Origin: an uncultured Cohaesibacter sp.
GTDB lineage: Bacteria; Pseudomonadota; Alphaproteobacteria; Rhizobiales; Cohaesibacteraceae
Assembly: GCF_963667045.1 (NCBI RefSeq)
Contig: NZ_OY762934.1
Span: forward strand, 1,357,501-1,421,500
Length of the DNA: 64,000 nt
Direction: 5' to 3'
The stretch's first letter is position 1, and each line of letters starts with the position of its first letter. Of this stretch, positions 1 to 9,006 are shown piece by piece. A program made the translations under genes and the position numbers. The notes beneath the pieces are model-generated. The model ran no database searches. It worked only from the letters and a program-made list of their open reading frames with translations, and had not been told where the DNA came from.

Positions 1-291
1 CCCCGCCTGCCCCTCTTCTGTGGCAAGAACCTTGAGCCCGGCCCAATGGTTCTCGGCAGCCCATCTGGCCGTGGCGAAATGATCAAATCCCGGTTGGTAT
101 TTCGGCCAGAGCGTCTCCTTCAGATAATCGATTTTCTGAAGGGCAAAAGCGGAGTAGCGCGAGCGCATAAGCGCTTCGGCCCTCTGAGGCAAGGCATCGC
201 CCTGATGATAGGGAGCGCAGCAGTCTGCATAGGCCTTACCGCTGCCGCAGGGGCAAGGCTTGTTGTCGGCAGGATTGTTCGGTGTGACCAT
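1..291 (-). CDS. YchJ/UPF0225-family SEC-C protein, 5' part only
   Basis: The reading frame starts at ATG 291 on the minus strand and leaves the window at its left edge, so only the first 97 residues are visible. Residues 13-28 form a SEC-C type zinc knuckle, CPCGSGKAYADCCAPY, with Cys13, Cys15, Cys24 and Cys25 as the expected ligands. A segment with RSRYSAFA, typical of the YchJ family, follows. YchJ proteins are small zinc-knuckle proteins with an NTF2-like second half and no firmly established role. The other SEC-C families (SecA tail) are excluded by the N-terminal position of the knuckle. The family is clear; the function is not. Confidence 0.8.
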   Translation of the reverse strand, partial: MVTPNNPADNKPCPCGSGKAYADCCAPYHQGDALPQRAEALMRSRYSAFALQKIDYLKETLWPKYQPGFDHFATARWAAENHWAGLKVLATEEGQAG

Positions 292-430
292 GATGCTCCC
301 CTCGCTTTGCGAACGCGCGTTTCAGATTAGTCGTATTTATGAAAGCTTTCTGCGCATAGGCAATAGCCTTGCGGCGGTAAACTTGTTAAAGCAGAACAAT
401 TCACCCAAGCTGACAGCCAGAGGAGCCTGC

Positions 431-700
431 ATGTCCAATTTACCGAGCTTGATCCAAATCGGCAGCTACGAGATGGTCGTGGTGCAGGTGCTGTTTCTGG
501 CAGGCGTAATCGGCGCGATCACGGCCAAGGCCAAGGGACGCTCCGGCTTTGTCTGGTTTGTGCTGAGCGTGGTCAGCTGCGGAGCCGGGATTCTGGTCGT
601 GCTATTCATGCCAACAAAGAAAGCCTCAGCCCAAGGCAAGGCTGACAGCTCTGATGATTCCAGTGATTCTGGCGGCATATCCGAATCCCACTCCAAGTAA
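431..700 (+). CDS. small two-helix membrane protein
   Basis: An 89-residue protein starting at ATG 431, with AGGAG five bases upstream, which decides this start over an in-frame one at 260. Two hydrophobic segments are visible, at about residues 14-32 and 41-59. They are separated by a short basic loop (TAKAKGRSG) and followed by a cytoplasmic-looking tail rich in Ser and Asp (SDDSSDSGG). I do not recognise a named family. It stands alone, divergent from the YchJ gene, with xseB convergent downstream. A small inner-membrane protein of unknown role is all the sequence supports. Confidence 0.6.
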   Translation: MSNLPSLIQIGSYEMVVVQVLFLAGVIGAITAKAKGRSGFVWFVLSVVSCGAGILVVLFMPTKKASAQGKADSSDDSSDSGGISESHSK

Positions 701-795
701 GGCTGGATTGGCGACAGACAGACAGCCTGCTCCCCCCGATCGGCAGATCTAGTCAAACGTATTTCTGGAAAACGGATATCCGAAGATCGGGCAGC

Positions 796-1032
796 TCAGT
801 CGACGTCGAGAGGCTCTGTGCCAACCGGTTGGCCTTCTGCGGAAAGGCGAATCTTCTCGACCTTTTCCTCGGCCTTGCGCAGCAGCGCATCGCAGTGGCG
901 CTTCAGCGCTTCGCCGCGTTCATATTCCTCGATGGACTTCTCCAGAGCGACATCCCCGCGTTCCAGACGCTGAACGATCTGTTCCAGTTCGGCAAGGGCT
1001 GCTTCAAAGGTGAGCTCGGACAGGTCGGACAT
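796..1032 (-). CDS. xseB: exodeoxyribonuclease VII small subunit
   Basis: A 78-residue protein of the usual XseB length. It has the family signature near the N-terminus ([20 protein letters not shown]) followed by a second helix ([22 protein letters not shown]), together the two-helix hairpin that coats the XseA catalytic subunit. Exonuclease VII degrades single-stranded DNA in both directions and acts in repair and recombination; XseA is not in this window. In many Rhizobiales xseB lies beside a histone-deacetylase-like gene and dxs. Here the deacetylase-like gene is 0.9 kb upstream, separated by a lipoprotein gene, while dxs is 46 kb away. An AGAGGA motif precedes the start. Confidence 0.92.
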   Translation of the reverse strand: MSDLSELTFEAALAELEQIVQRLERGDVALEKSIEEYERGEALKRHCDALLRKAEEKVEKIRLSAEGQPVGTEPLDVD

Positions 1033-1325
1033 GGCGAATTGATTTCCTCTGGCATGGATTGGAATCGAGTGAACGAAGCGACTGTCGAGTCGCTCATTTC
1101 CCTTACCATGGAAATGTCCTCAAGCAAAAGCCCCGTCGCCAAGCCCTGCGATCTTGCTCCCCCCAGACAGGGGAAAGAGCAAGACGCAACAGGTACAGAG
1201 CGGAATAGGCATAGGCATGCGCATAGACTCGGACATGGGCATGAAGCGCGGACAAACCCGACAACACCTTCGCCGCCTTGAAAGCGCTGTCTACCGGCCC
1301 TCACATCCGACAGCACGTCCAGTCG

Positions 1326-1661
1326 TTACAGGGAGCAGCTCTTCTTGATCATGGTTGCCCGCACTGCGTCCTTCTGGCCCTTCAAGTTGGCAATCTGGGG
1401 CGCGACGTTACCACCGGAGAGGCTGGAAACCGGCAACCCCAGAAGGATCACACCAGCAATATCATTCTTGCGGGCCTGCTCCTGTTGACCGGAAGCCGTC
1501 ATGTAAGCCTGATTGAGACGCTCTTCCTCGGCGGCAAGTTGCTTGCAACTGAAGCTTTCATAAAGGGTGGGGGTCACATAGGCCGGAGCAATGGCATCAG
1601 GCTTCTGAGCGCAGCCCGCTGCCAGCAAAAGGGCAATACAAGCCAGAATGGATTTCTTCAT
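1326..1661 (-). CDS. small lipoprotein, unrecognised
   Basis: A protein of 111 residues starting at ATG 1661, preceded by AAGGAG at ideal spacing; a longer start at 1697 has no such site. The N-terminus is a lipoprotein signal peptide, MKKSILACIALLLAAGC, with lipobox LAAGC, so the mature protein should be lipidated on Cys17. The mature part contains a helical, Glu/Gln-rich region (AAEEERLNQAYMTASGQQEQ) and a hydrophobic patch (VILLGLPVSSLSGG), an arrangement seen in small envelope lipoproteins of alphaproteobacteria. I cannot assign a function. It sits between the deacetylase-like gene and xseB on the same strand, but gaps of about 240 and 290 bases argue against tight coupling. Confidence 0.7.
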   Translation of the reverse strand: MKKSILACIALLLAAGCAQKPDAIAPAYVTPTLYESFSCKQLAAEEERLNQAYMTASGQQEQARKNDIAGVILLGLPVSSLSGGNVAPQIANLKGQKDAVRATMIKKSCSL

Positions 1662-1829
1662 CTTATTTCTCCTTTTGGTTGTATTGTTAGTTTTCACAAC
1701 TCATAAGTCCACTGTTTCGTAACAGCGCAACGAGGTTTTCCAAAGCTTCATAAGCGCGTCAGCCTCGCCATTGACTGCCAGGTGTGAGTTTGGGAGAAAC
1801 AGGGCTGCTGGGATGGCTTGTCCGAATGA

Positions 1830-1862
1830 GAAAAGGGTCCAATGCCTGGCAACATTGGACCC
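1830..1862 (-). terminator. rho-independent terminator of the deacetylase-like gene
   Basis: A perfect 10-bp inverted repeat (GGGTCCAATG 1835-1844, CATTGGACCC 1853-1862) with an 8-base loop. On the minus strand the stem is followed by TTTTCTC. It lies 42 bases past the stop codon of the gene ending at 1904. Confidence 0.75.
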
Positions 1863-1903
1863 TCCCTTCGGGTGGACCGAAAACTCCGGGATCAGGCGCG
1901 GTA

Positions 1904-2839
1904 TCACCCGTGCATTAGCCGGTCCACGTGAACAGCAACCGAACGGGCAAGCGCCGTCAGGTCATAGCCCCCTTCCAGCAAGGAAACCACCCGGTTGTCA
2001 CAACATTTGTCTGCAACATCCATCAGTTTGCCGGTCAGCCAGGAAAAATCCGCCTCGGTGCAGGTCAGATCGCCCAAGGGATCGCGGATATGGGCATCAA
2101 ACCCGGCGGAAATGATCACCAGATCGGGGTTGAAGTTATAAAGAGCAGGCAGCAGTCGCGACTCAAAGGCATCGCGCATCTGCTCGGACCCATTGCCGGC
2201 ACTGAGTGGGGCATTGACGATATTGCCTTCGTCATCCTTGCCGGTTTCGCGCCAGTCGCCGGTTCCGGGATAGAGCGGCATCTGATGGGTAGAGCAATAC
2301 ATCACACTCGGATCATCCCAGAAAATGTCCTGAGTGCCATTGCCATGGTGCAGATCGAAATCGATGATGGCGACACGCTCGGCACCATATTGCTTCTGGG
2401 CGTAGCGGGCGGCGATTGACGCATTGTTGAAAAAGCAGAAGCCCATGGACCGGTCACGCTCGGCGTGGTGCCCCGGTGGGCGAATGCCGCAGAAGACATT
2501 GTTGGTCTTGCCCTGCATGACTTCATCGACAGCCTGTGTGGAAGCACCAACCGCATAGAGCGCTGCGGTCAGGGTGTCGGGCGATACCGTGGTATCGCCA
2601 TCCAGCGAGATGAGCCCTTCCGTCGGCGTCACGCTTTCCAGATGATCAATCACGCTTTGCGGATGGCACAGCAGAATGTCCTCATAGCGACCGAGCTGGG
2701 CCTCTTCGCGCGGAATGAAGATGAATTTCTCATGCTCCAGAGCGATGTTGACCGCACGCATCCGATCAGGGCGCTCGGGGTGACCCTCGGGCGTCTTGTG
2801 GTTCATGAAACTCGGGTGCGTAATGTAAACTGTTGACAC
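1904..2839 (-). CDS. histone-deacetylase-superfamily amidohydrolase
   Basis: A 311-residue protein of the arginase/deacetylase fold, the length of bacterial HDAC-like enzymes such as acetylpolyamine amidohydrolases. All active-site blocks are present: RPPGHHA with the paired histidines near residues 120-126, the zinc-binding DFDLHHGNGT near 160-169, SAGFDAH with the third ligand near 244-250, and the C-terminal EGGYD. The start is GTG 2839, with AGGAG eleven bases upstream. These zinc enzymes remove acetyl or other acyl groups from amines or lysines; the substrate cannot be read from sequence. It is transcribed toward the lipoprotein and xseB genes, divergently from the DUF805 genes, and ends in a clear terminator. 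Confidence 0.9.
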   Translation of the reverse strand: MSTVYITHPSFMNHKTPEGHPERPDRMRAVNIALEHEKFIFIPREEAQLGRYEDILLCHPQSVIDHLESVTPTEGLISLDGDTTVSPDTLTAALYAVGASTQAVDEVMQGKTNNVFCGIRPPGHHAERDRSMGFCFFNNASIAARYAQKQYGAERVAIIDFDLHHGNGTQDIFWDDPSVMYCSTHQMPLYPGTGDWRETGKDDEGNIVNAPLSAGNGSEQMRDAFESRLLPALYNFNPDLVIISAGFDAHIRDPLGDLTCTEADFSWLTGKLMDVADKCCDNRVVSLLEGGYDLTALARSVAVHVDRLMHG

Positions 2840-3144
2840 GCTCTGGCTGCTCCTAAACGGGATCTTCTTCCGGATCCCAGCCCGGACAGACTCTGATATC
2901 CGTACTATCCGCTATATGCATCCAACGTTTCGAGGGCCTCCGTCAATGCAACATTCGAGGCAGAAGGGGCTTTTATCCGCTGAGCAATTCGTTGAGTTGT
3001 AAAAGAAATCACAGGCGCGCTGGCATCCAGCCACGGTATTTGCACAGACCGGACAGATTTGTTATTGGGCACTATCAAGGGCTTGCTGTATGGGAAAGAG
3101 TGTCCCATGCTGAAAAGCTGGCCCGATCATCGCAAGGTTACCCC
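2840..3144. promoter_or_regulatory. divergent intergenic region, deacetylase / DUF805
   Basis: 305 bases without a gene between two divergent genes. TTGCAC (3040-3045) and TATTGG (3063-3068) are 17 bases apart and are a weak promoter candidate for the first DUF805 gene. I see no operator-like palindrome and no small reading frame with a ribosome-binding site. Confidence 0.3.
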
Positions 3145-3585
3145 ATGTCCGCTGTCAAGCTCGTCGAACACAGTCTCTTCCATTGCCTTGATTTCAAGGG
3201 CCGCGCAGGGCGGGCGGAATTCTGGCTGTGGATCGGCTTTTCGATGCTGATGACGGCGGGCTTCTATTTTATTGGCCTCAATGCCCCGCTGCTGTCGGAG
3301 ATCTGGAAAGCGTGGTTCGCCCTCACCTTCCTGTTCGGCATTTCGCTGACGGTGCGGCGGCTGCACGACATGGATCTGTCGGGCAAGTGGTTCCTGATCG
3401 TGCCGGTGGGCATCCTGATGACCTTCACAATTGCCACAATCGCCCCGGACCTGATGGCGCAAATGCTGTGGATCCCGGTGGCGCTGGTCATGGTGCTCTA
3501 TTTCGTGGTCGGCTTTGTTCCTGGTCCGGCAGGTGAGAATCGCTTTGGTCATGCCTTTCCGCCGCGCAAGCTGCCTTTCGCCTGA
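3145..3585 (+). CDS. DUF805 membrane protein, copy 1
   Basis: A protein of 146 residues starting at ATG 3145; the in-frame extension back to 2992 has no membrane or family features. The DUF805 hallmarks are present: an N-terminal aromatic/Gly motif, FKGRAGRAEFWLW, near residues 15-27, and the internal TVRRLHDMDLSGKW motif near 70. Four hydrophobic segments lie in between and after, and the family-typical ENRFG sits near the C-terminus (GPAGENRFGHAFP). DUF805 proteins are small inner-membrane proteins of unknown function. This is the first of three consecutive DUF805 genes. It is the most diverged, with no C-terminal extension. Confidence 0.85.
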   Translation: MSAVKLVEHSLFHCLDFKGRAGRAEFWLWIGFSMLMTAGFYFIGLNAPLLSEIWKAWFALTFLFGISLTVRRLHDMDLSGKWFLIVPVGILMTFTIATIAPDLMAQMLWIPVALVMVLYFVVGFVPGPAGENRFGHAFPPRKLPFA

Positions 3586-3766
3586 TCTGACGGGCTCCTT
3601 CCACGGTAACCACCCTTCCCCGAGATCAAGCATCCACAAAGGGGTGCAAGCTTCGCCTTGCGGCATTAACCATGTGCAGCGAAAATCAATCTTTACGATT
3701 GATTAACCATAAGCTCTTGCGTAGGCTCAGCTTATCGACAAGCGGCAGCTTGCGAAGGAGAAGGCG

Positions 3767-4258
3767 ATGTTTTCACTCTATGGCAAACTCTTTTCAATTC
3801 TGAGAGCATCCTTTTCCTATTCAGGCCGCACTGCACGCATGGAATTCTGGCTGTTTCTGCTATTCTATGCCCTGATGTATTTTGCGGCCCTTGGTGCAGA
3901 CGTCACCTATTTCCAGCAGCAGCAGCCAAATGGCTTTCCGCTCTTTCTCTCCACGTTGATGGGAGGCCGGGAACCCTTTGTCTGGCTGCATCTGATCCTG
4001 CTGAGCCCGGCGATGATCGCCATTACGGTGCGGCGGCTGCACGACCGTGGGCACAAGGGCTGGTGGGGGCTGGTGTATCTCGTGCCGTTCTTTGGCCTGT
4101 TCCCCATGGTTGCCATGCTGGCGCGCAAGGGACAGCAAGGCTTCAACCGCTTCGGCGCCAATCCGCTCGATCTGGCGGCGCTCGCCAAACGCGAAGCTCA
4201 AGCGGCAAAACCGGTCTACACCGGTGCCCCGGCGTCCGCTCCCTCACCAGCTGAGTAA
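3767..4258 (+). CDS. DUF805 membrane protein, copy 2
   Basis: A 163-residue protein with AAGGAG upstream of ATG 3767. It shows the DUF805 pattern SGRTARMEFWLF (residues 19-30), four membrane segments, TVRRLHDRGHKGWW near 87-100 and the GFNRFG motif near 125. A short Ala/Pro-rich tail (TGAPASAPSPAE) ends the protein. Its function is unknown for the family. The 180-base gaps on both sides mean the three DUF805 genes may have separate promoters rather than form a strict operon. Confidence 0.88.
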   Translation: MFSLYGKLFSILRASFSYSGRTARMEFWLFLLFYALMYFAALGADVTYFQQQQPNGFPLFLSTLMGGREPFVWLHLILLSPAMIAITVRRLHDRGHKGWWGLVYLVPFFGLFPMVAMLARKGQQGFNRFGANPLDLAALAKREAQAAKPVYTGAPASAPSPAE

Positions 4259-4457
4259 GCAACACATCCCGCCCAAGTGTTTGCTATCGCATTTAAAAAT
4301 ACGCATCTTTTGTCTTGCCGCAGACATATTTTAACAGGTAATTAACGCTTACTCTGGTTTGGCGGGGAAAGCCGAAGGCGACAATTGGCCATTAGGGTTC
4401 AATTAACAGACGCAATCCATAGTTGGATCATTGCCATCATAGATTGTAGGTTTTGAC

Positions 4458-5087
4458 ATGACCTTCTTCGCCGCCATTTCTTCCTGTCTGAGACATTCTT
4501 TCAACTTCACAGGCCGCGCGCCCCGATCGGAATACTGGTACTGGGGGCTTTTCATTCTGCTCTGCAGTTTCATGATTGGTCTGCTTGGGCCTGTCCTGTT
4601 CGGCCGAACTTCAGTTTCTAGCACTCTGGTTGCCAATCCCTTGATATTGGTCTTTTCCCTGGCCATCGTCCTTCCCAATCTTTCTGTGATGGTCCGCAGG
4701 CTTCATGACGTCGGCAAAAGCGGCTGGTGGTGGCTGACCTCGCTGTTCCCCATCCTCAATCTGTACTTCCTCTATCTGCTCCTGAAGCGGGGAACGGATG
4801 GCCCGAACAAATATGGTGACGATTCCTTCTCCGGTGGCTCCGTGGGCTATGCTCCGGGTGCATCAACGCAGCGGAGTGACCAAGTGCTCAGACCCTTCAG
4901 CGATGAGGAGCTGGCCAGACTGTTGCCAGATAGAGCCGCGGGCAACGCGCCCGAGCCGATAAAAGCCCGGACCAGCGTGCCCACGGTCGGGGGGCAGAAA
5001 AGCACCGGCTTTGGACGGCGCGGTGCGGGCAACAATCCCGGCTTCAGAGGCTTCCAGACCACTCAGCAACGGCTCGGTAGGCGTTAG
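4458..5087 (+). CDS. DUF805 membrane protein, copy 3, with long cytoplasmic tail
   Basis: A 209-residue protein. The first 125 residues are a DUF805 domain: FTGRAPRSEYWYWG near 15-28, four hydrophobic segments, MVRRLHDVGKSGWWW near 78-92, and GPNKYGDD near 116. The last 85 residues are a polar, low-complexity tail rich in Gly, Arg and Gln (GRRGAGNNPGFRG) that the other two copies lack. The tail includes a possible short helix (PFSDEELARLLPD). The divergence of the tails suggests that the three paralogues have separated in partner or localisation. The gene ends at a strong terminator shared with the convergent nadC. Confidence 0.88.
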   Translation: MTFFAAISSCLRHSFNFTGRAPRSEYWYWGLFILLCSFMIGLLGPVLFGRTSVSSTLVANPLILVFSLAIVLPNLSVMVRRLHDVGKSGWWWLTSLFPILNLYFLYLLLKRGTDGPNKYGDDSFSGGSVGYAPGASTQRSDQVLRPFSDEELARLLPDRAAGNAPEPIKARTSVPTVGGQKSTGFGRRGAGNNPGFRGFQTTQQRLGRR

Positions 5088-5114
5088 CTGGCGGTTTGAG
5101 AGCCGAAGATCCAA

Positions 5115-5159
5115 GACAAAAGCCCCCACAAGGCATCTATCCTTGCGGGGGCTTTTGTC
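5115..5159. terminator. bidirectional terminator between DUF805 copy 3 and nadC
   Basis: A 19-base-pair stem with one A/C mismatch (5115-5133 against 5141-5159) and a 7-base loop. The stem has runs of A on the left and T on the right, so U-tracts follow in both directions. It separates convergent genes. Confidence 0.9.
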
Positions 5160-5180
5160 ATTTCAGGGCAAGCATCTCGC

Positions 5181-6074
5181 TCAACTGACGGAAATGTCGA
5201 GGCCCAGATCGAAGTTGGGAGCCGAATGGGTGATGTAGCCTGCGGAGATATAGTCAACGCCGGTCTGGGCGATGGCGCGGATCGTGGCCGGGCTGACACC
5301 GCCCGATGCTTCGGAAATGATGCCGGTGCCATCCAGCAGAGCCAGCGCTTCGGTCAGCTTTTCCGGTCCCATGTTGTCGAGCATGATGACGTCCGGCTTG
5401 GCAGCAATCGCTTCCTTGAGCTGCTCGATGGTGTCCACTTCCACCTCGACCCGAACCAGATGGCCGACAAAATCGCGTGAGCGACGGATGGCCTCGGTGA
5501 TCGACCCGGCCACGGCGATGTGATTGTCCTTGATGAGAATCGCGTCATCAAGGCCGAAGCGATGGTTGGAGCCGCCGCCGCACTTGACCGCATATTTCTC
5601 AAAGGCCCTCAACCCCGGCAAGGTCTTGCGGGTGCAGGTCACCCTGGCCCTGGTACCCTCTGTCAGCTTGACCATCTCATGGGTGGCGGTGGCCACACCG
5701 GACATGTGGCAAAGGAAGTTGAGCGCGATGCGTTCGGCGGACAGCACAAGGCGAGCCGGACCATGGATTTCGGCAACCACGTCGCCCTTCTTCACCTCGG
5801 TGCCATCGCTCATCTTGGGAGAGAACGCCACCGCCTCGCCGTTCCATTTGCCGATCTGGCGGAAGGCGCTTTCGGCAAGCGGAATCCCCGAGATGATGCC
5901 CTGATGGCGCGCCGCGATGACGGCCCTGGCCTGGGCGGCTTCAGGGATGGTGGCAAGCGTGGTGATATCACCGGCGCGGCCCAGATCTTCCTTCAAGGCA
6001 GCAAGGACGGCCTCGTCGATGATTGGCTGAGGCAGGAAGAGTTTGTCTGCATGCATGGGTCTGGCTTCGCTCAT
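5181..6074 (-). CDS. nadC: quinolinate phosphoribosyltransferase (nicotinate-nucleotide pyrophosphorylase, carboxylating)
   Basis: A 297-residue protein matching NadC. It converts quinolinate and PRPP to nicotinate mononucleotide, CO2 and pyrophosphate in the cytoplasm, the last step of de novo NAD ring synthesis. Diagnostic stretches are CTRKTLPGLRAFEKYAV and CGGGSNHRFGL in the middle (substrate and phosphate contacts), DAILIKDNHI, and the C-terminal barrel strands VEVEVDTIEQ, DVIMLDNMG and EASGGV. An AAGGAAA site precedes ATG 6074. It is the last gene of nadABC, 104 bases after nadB, and ends before a bidirectional terminator. Confidence 0.96.
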   Translation of the reverse strand: MSEARPMHADKLFLPQPIIDEAVLAALKEDLGRAGDITTLATIPEAAQARAVIAARHQGIISGIPLAESAFRQIGKWNGEAVAFSPKMSDGTEVKKGDVVAEIHGPARLVLSAERIALNFLCHMSGVATATHEMVKLTEGTRARVTCTRKTLPGLRAFEKYAVKCGGGSNHRFGLDDAILIKDNHIAVAGSITEAIRRSRDFVGHLVRVEVEVDTIEQLKEAIAAKPDVIMLDNMGPEKLTEALALLDGTGIISEASGGVSPATIRAIAQTGVDYISAGYITHSAPNFDLGLDISVS

Positions 6075-6178
6075 GATCGGGGTTTCCTTCGGTCTTCGTC
6101 CAGATCTGGTCTTTTCTGGTGCGTTTCATCCTTGCGTCTTCAGCTAGCAAAAGGCGGTGCCGAGGGCGCTGTTCTAGA

Positions 6179-7804
6179 TCAATCGGCAGTTGCCTTGCCG
6201 AAAATCCGGGCCATTTGCGCCTCAGCTTCCTTCAATGTCATGTAGGTCCTGTGACGCCATTCCTCGCGCGGCTCGGGATAGTCGGTGCGATAATGCCCGC
6301 CGCGGCTCTCGGTGCGCAAAAAGGCGGCAACGGTAATCAGCTTGCTGGCGATGAGATGATTGCGGAAACTCTCGTTGACAGCTCTTGTCTCCAGCTCGGC
6401 GATGATCTCCAACGCCTTTTTCAACCCTTCACCATCACGCTCGACGCCGACATAACGGCTCATGGTGGCTCGCAGCCTGTCGATATCCTGCCGGGGCTGA
6501 TTGACCACCGGGGCGCGCCTTTCGTTGCGGATGGGTTGCCAGAGCTCATGCTTGGGCGCGCTCAGCTGCTGGTCGATATCATGGGCAACGAGCGAAGCGA
6601 ACACCACCGCCTCCAACAGCGAGTTGGAGGCCAGCCGGTTAGCTCCGTGTGCACCGGTGGAGGTCACCTCGCCTGCGGCCCAGAGCCCATCAAGGGTGGT
6701 GCGCCCCTGGGCATCGGTGAGAATGCCGCCCATGTGGTAATGGGCTGCCGGGGCGATAGGCAACGGCTCGGTGACGGGATCAAGCCCGGCCTCCTCGGCA
6801 TAGCCATAGACGGTGGGAAATTCCTCCGGGAAGGCCGCACCAATCGCCTCGCGGCAATCCAGAAACGCACCGTTGCCTGCCTCCACCTGACGGTGAATGG
6901 CGCGGGCGACGATATCGCGCGGTGCGAGTTCTGCCAGCTTGTGCTCCGCCAGCATGAAGCGTTCCCCGGCCCTGTTGACCAGTTTGGCACCATGACCGCG
7001 CAGGGCTTCGGTTGCCAGTGGCGCCGGATCCTTGCCGACATCAAGCGCAGTGGGGTGGAACTGGACGAATTCCGGATCAGCGATGACAGCCCCGGCCCTT
7101 GCCGCCATGGCGATGCCGTCGCCGTTGGACTCGGGCGGATTGGTTGTTACCCGATAGAGATTGCCCGCGCCGCCCGAGGCCAGAACCACGGCACGAGCCG
7201 GGAAAAAGATCGTGCTGCTTTCCTCGTCCTCGGGCCAGGCACAGTTGCGGGCAACGATGCCTTTGACATAGCGCCCCTCCATGTGCAGCCGTTCGGCCTG
7301 ATAGCCAGAGACGATGCGAATAGACGGCATGTCAATCACCCGCCGAATGAGCGCCGCCATGATGGCATAGCCAGCCCGGTCGCCGGATACGCGCACAACG
7401 CGACTGGCCGAATGGGCAGCCTCACGGCTGAGGCGCAGCTTGCCTTCAAGATCCTTGTCAAAGGGCACGCCCACTTCCAACAGATCGAGAATGCGCATCG
7501 GGGCCTGTTCAGTCATCAGCCGGGCGATGTTTTCGTCAACGATCCCGGCGCCCGCCTCGATGGTGTCCCTCAAGTGCGACTCCGTGCTGTCGCCTTCGGA
7601 GACCGCCGCCGCTATGCCGCCTTGCGCCCATACGGAAGACGCGCCCTCGCCGATGGGGGCGGCAGAAATGAGCGTTACGGGGCGCGGTGCCAGCTTGTAG
7701 GCACAGAAGAGACCGGCCAGACCGCCGCCAACAATGATGACGTCATCGTTGCGTTGCCAGCTTTCGGGACGGAAGTCGTCGGGTGCAGAGACTATCATGG
7801 ACAT
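6179..7804 (-). CDS. nadB: L-aspartate oxidase
   Basis: About 541 residues from ATG 7804; a start at 7864 would add 20 residues unrelated to the family, and ATG 7798 is also possible. NadB is an FAD flavoprotein that oxidises L-aspartate to iminoaspartate, which NadA uses directly. Visible features are the N-terminal dinucleotide motif VGGGLAGL, the [12 protein letters not shown] segment, an FHPTAL block, a HYHMGGI motif, and the C-terminal [20 protein letters not shown] flavin-binding signature of the succinate dehydrogenase/NadB family. It lies 122 bases after nadA and 104 before nadC on the same strand. Confidence 0.95.
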   Translation of the reverse strand: MSMIVSAPDDFRPESWQRNDDVIIVGGGLAGLFCAYKLAPRPVTLISAAPIGEGASSVWAQGGIAAAVSEGDSTESHLRDTIEAGAGIVDENIARLMTEQAPMRILDLLEVGVPFDKDLEGKLRLSREAAHSASRVVRVSGDRAGYAIMAALIRRVIDMPSIRIVSGYQAERLHMEGRYVKGIVARNCAWPEDEESSTIFFPARAVVLASGGAGNLYRVTTNPPESNGDGIAMAARAGAVIADPEFVQFHPTALDVGKDPAPLATEALRGHGAKLVNRAGERFMLAEHKLAELAPRDIVARAIHRQVEAGNGAFLDCREAIGAAFPEEFPTVYGYAEEAGLDPVTEPLPIAPAAHYHMGGILTDAQGRTTLDGLWAAGEVTSTGAHGANRLASNSLLEAVVFASLVAHDIDQQLSAPKHELWQPIRNERRAPVVNQPRQDIDRLRATMSRYVGVERDGEGLKKALEIIAELETRAVNESFRNHLIASKLITVAAFLRTESRGGHYRTDYPEPREEWRHRTYMTLKEAEAQMARIFGKATAD

Positions 7805-7926
7805 GACTTCAATCTGGCCGGGAAGGCATGCGCTCCGCAAGGGAGACGGCCCGCGCCCCGGCACAGGATGGGGGAGGAAAAGAAAGGGCCCGGATCAACG
7901 CTTGCCGCCGACCCGGGCTCTTGATG

Positions 7927-9006
7927 TCAGGACTTCAGATTGATCATCCGCTCGACAGCCAGACGGGCCCTGTCGGCAACGAGAGGATCAACTGTGACCT
8001 CTTCCTGCATGTAAAGCAGACTATCGAGGATTTTCGGCAAGGTGATCTTCTTCATGTGCGGGCACAGATTGCAGGGCCGGACGAACTCGACCTCCGGCGC
8101 TTCGCTGGCCACATTGTCGGCCATGGAGCATTCGGTGATCATCATCACCTTGCCGCCGCTCTTGCCTTTCACCCAGTCGATCATGCCCTTGGTGGAGCCG
8201 GAATAGTCGGCTTCGGCGACCACTTCAGGCGGGCACTCGGGATGGGCGATGACCTGCACATCCGGCATGGAACGACGATAGGCCCGGATCTCGTCGGCGG
8301 TGAAACGCTCATGCACTTCACAGGAGCCCGCAAATGTCAGCACTTCCACATCGGTCTGAGCGGCAACATTGCGCGCCAGATACTGGTCGGGCACCAGCAG
8401 CACACGATCCACGCCGAGGCTCTCGACCACCTCGACCGCATTCGACGAGGTGCAGCAGATGTCGCACTCCGCCTTTACTGCCGCAGAGGTGTTCACATAG
8501 GTGATGATCGGCACGCCGGGATACTTCTCGCGCAGGGCGCGGACGTCTGCCGCCGTGATGGAGGACGCCAGCGAACAGCCTGCGGTGCTATCCGGAATAA
8601 GCACGGTCTTCTCGGGGCAGAGAATCTTAGACGTCTCGGCCATGAAATGCACACCGCACTGGATGATCAGGTCCGCATCCGAACGCGCAGCCTCGATGGC
8701 CAACTGAAGGCTGTCACCTCGAATGTCCGACACGCCGTGGAAAATCTCCGGCGTCTGATAGTTGTGGGCGAGAATAACGGCCCCGCGCTCCTTTTTCAGT
8801 CGATTGATCGCAGCAACATAGGGCGCATGAAAGGGCCATTCGATCGCAGGAATGATGTGCTTGACCTTTTCGTAGATGTCTGCGGTCTCGGCAGCCACCT
8901 CTGCGGTGTAGGCGAGATCTGGTATCGGCAGGATTCCCCTCGCCTGCGCGGCCTTGCTCGGGGCACGTTTTGCGAAATCGGTAGCGGTCTGGGCGAGCAT
9001 CATCAT
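7927..9006 (-). CDS. nadA: quinolinate synthase
   Basis: A 359-residue protein of the NadA family. It condenses iminoaspartate with dihydroxyacetone phosphate to make quinolinate, using a [4Fe-4S] cluster. The three cluster-ligand regions are visible: [24 protein letters not shown] and the C-terminal [11 protein letters not shown]. The nucleotide/triose-binding [10 protein letters not shown] is present near the N-terminus. Three ATG codons lie in a row at the start, and an AAGGAGG site lies ten bases upstream of the first (9006). It is the first gene of the nadABC operon. A leader of more than 200 bases separates it from a palindromic operator at 9231-9251. Confidence 0.96.
   Translation of the reverse strand: MMMLAQTATDFAKRAPSKAAQARGILPIPDLAYTAEVAAETADIYEKVKHIIPAIEWPFHAPYVAAINRLKKERGAVILAHNYQTPEIFHGVSDIRGDSLQLAIEAARSDADLIIQCGVHFMAETSKILCPEKTVLIPDSTAGCSLASSITAADVRALREKYPGVPIITYVNTSAAVKAECDICCTSSNAVEVVESLGVDRVLLVPDQYLARNVAAQTDVEVLTFAGSCEVHERFTADEIRAYRRSMPDVQVIAHPECPPEVVAEADYSGSTKGMIDWVKGKSGGKVMMITECSMADNVASEAPEVEFVRPCNLCPHMKKITLPKILDSLLYMQEEVTVDPLVADRARLAVERMINLKS

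Noticed and set aside
1153-1183. Hairpin CTTGCTC/GAGCAAG between xseB and the lipoprotein gene
   Set aside because: No U-tract in either direction; the short stem could arise by chance, so not listed as a terminator.
6119-7924. 601-codon open frame on the plus strand over nadB
   Set aside because: It is antisense to a well-conserved gene, has no family features or ribosome-binding site and reflects codon bias; similar frames cover nadA (7828-9030), the M16 gene (18915-20294), the 5'-nucleotidase (24590-25903) and the dehydrogenase at 37 kb.
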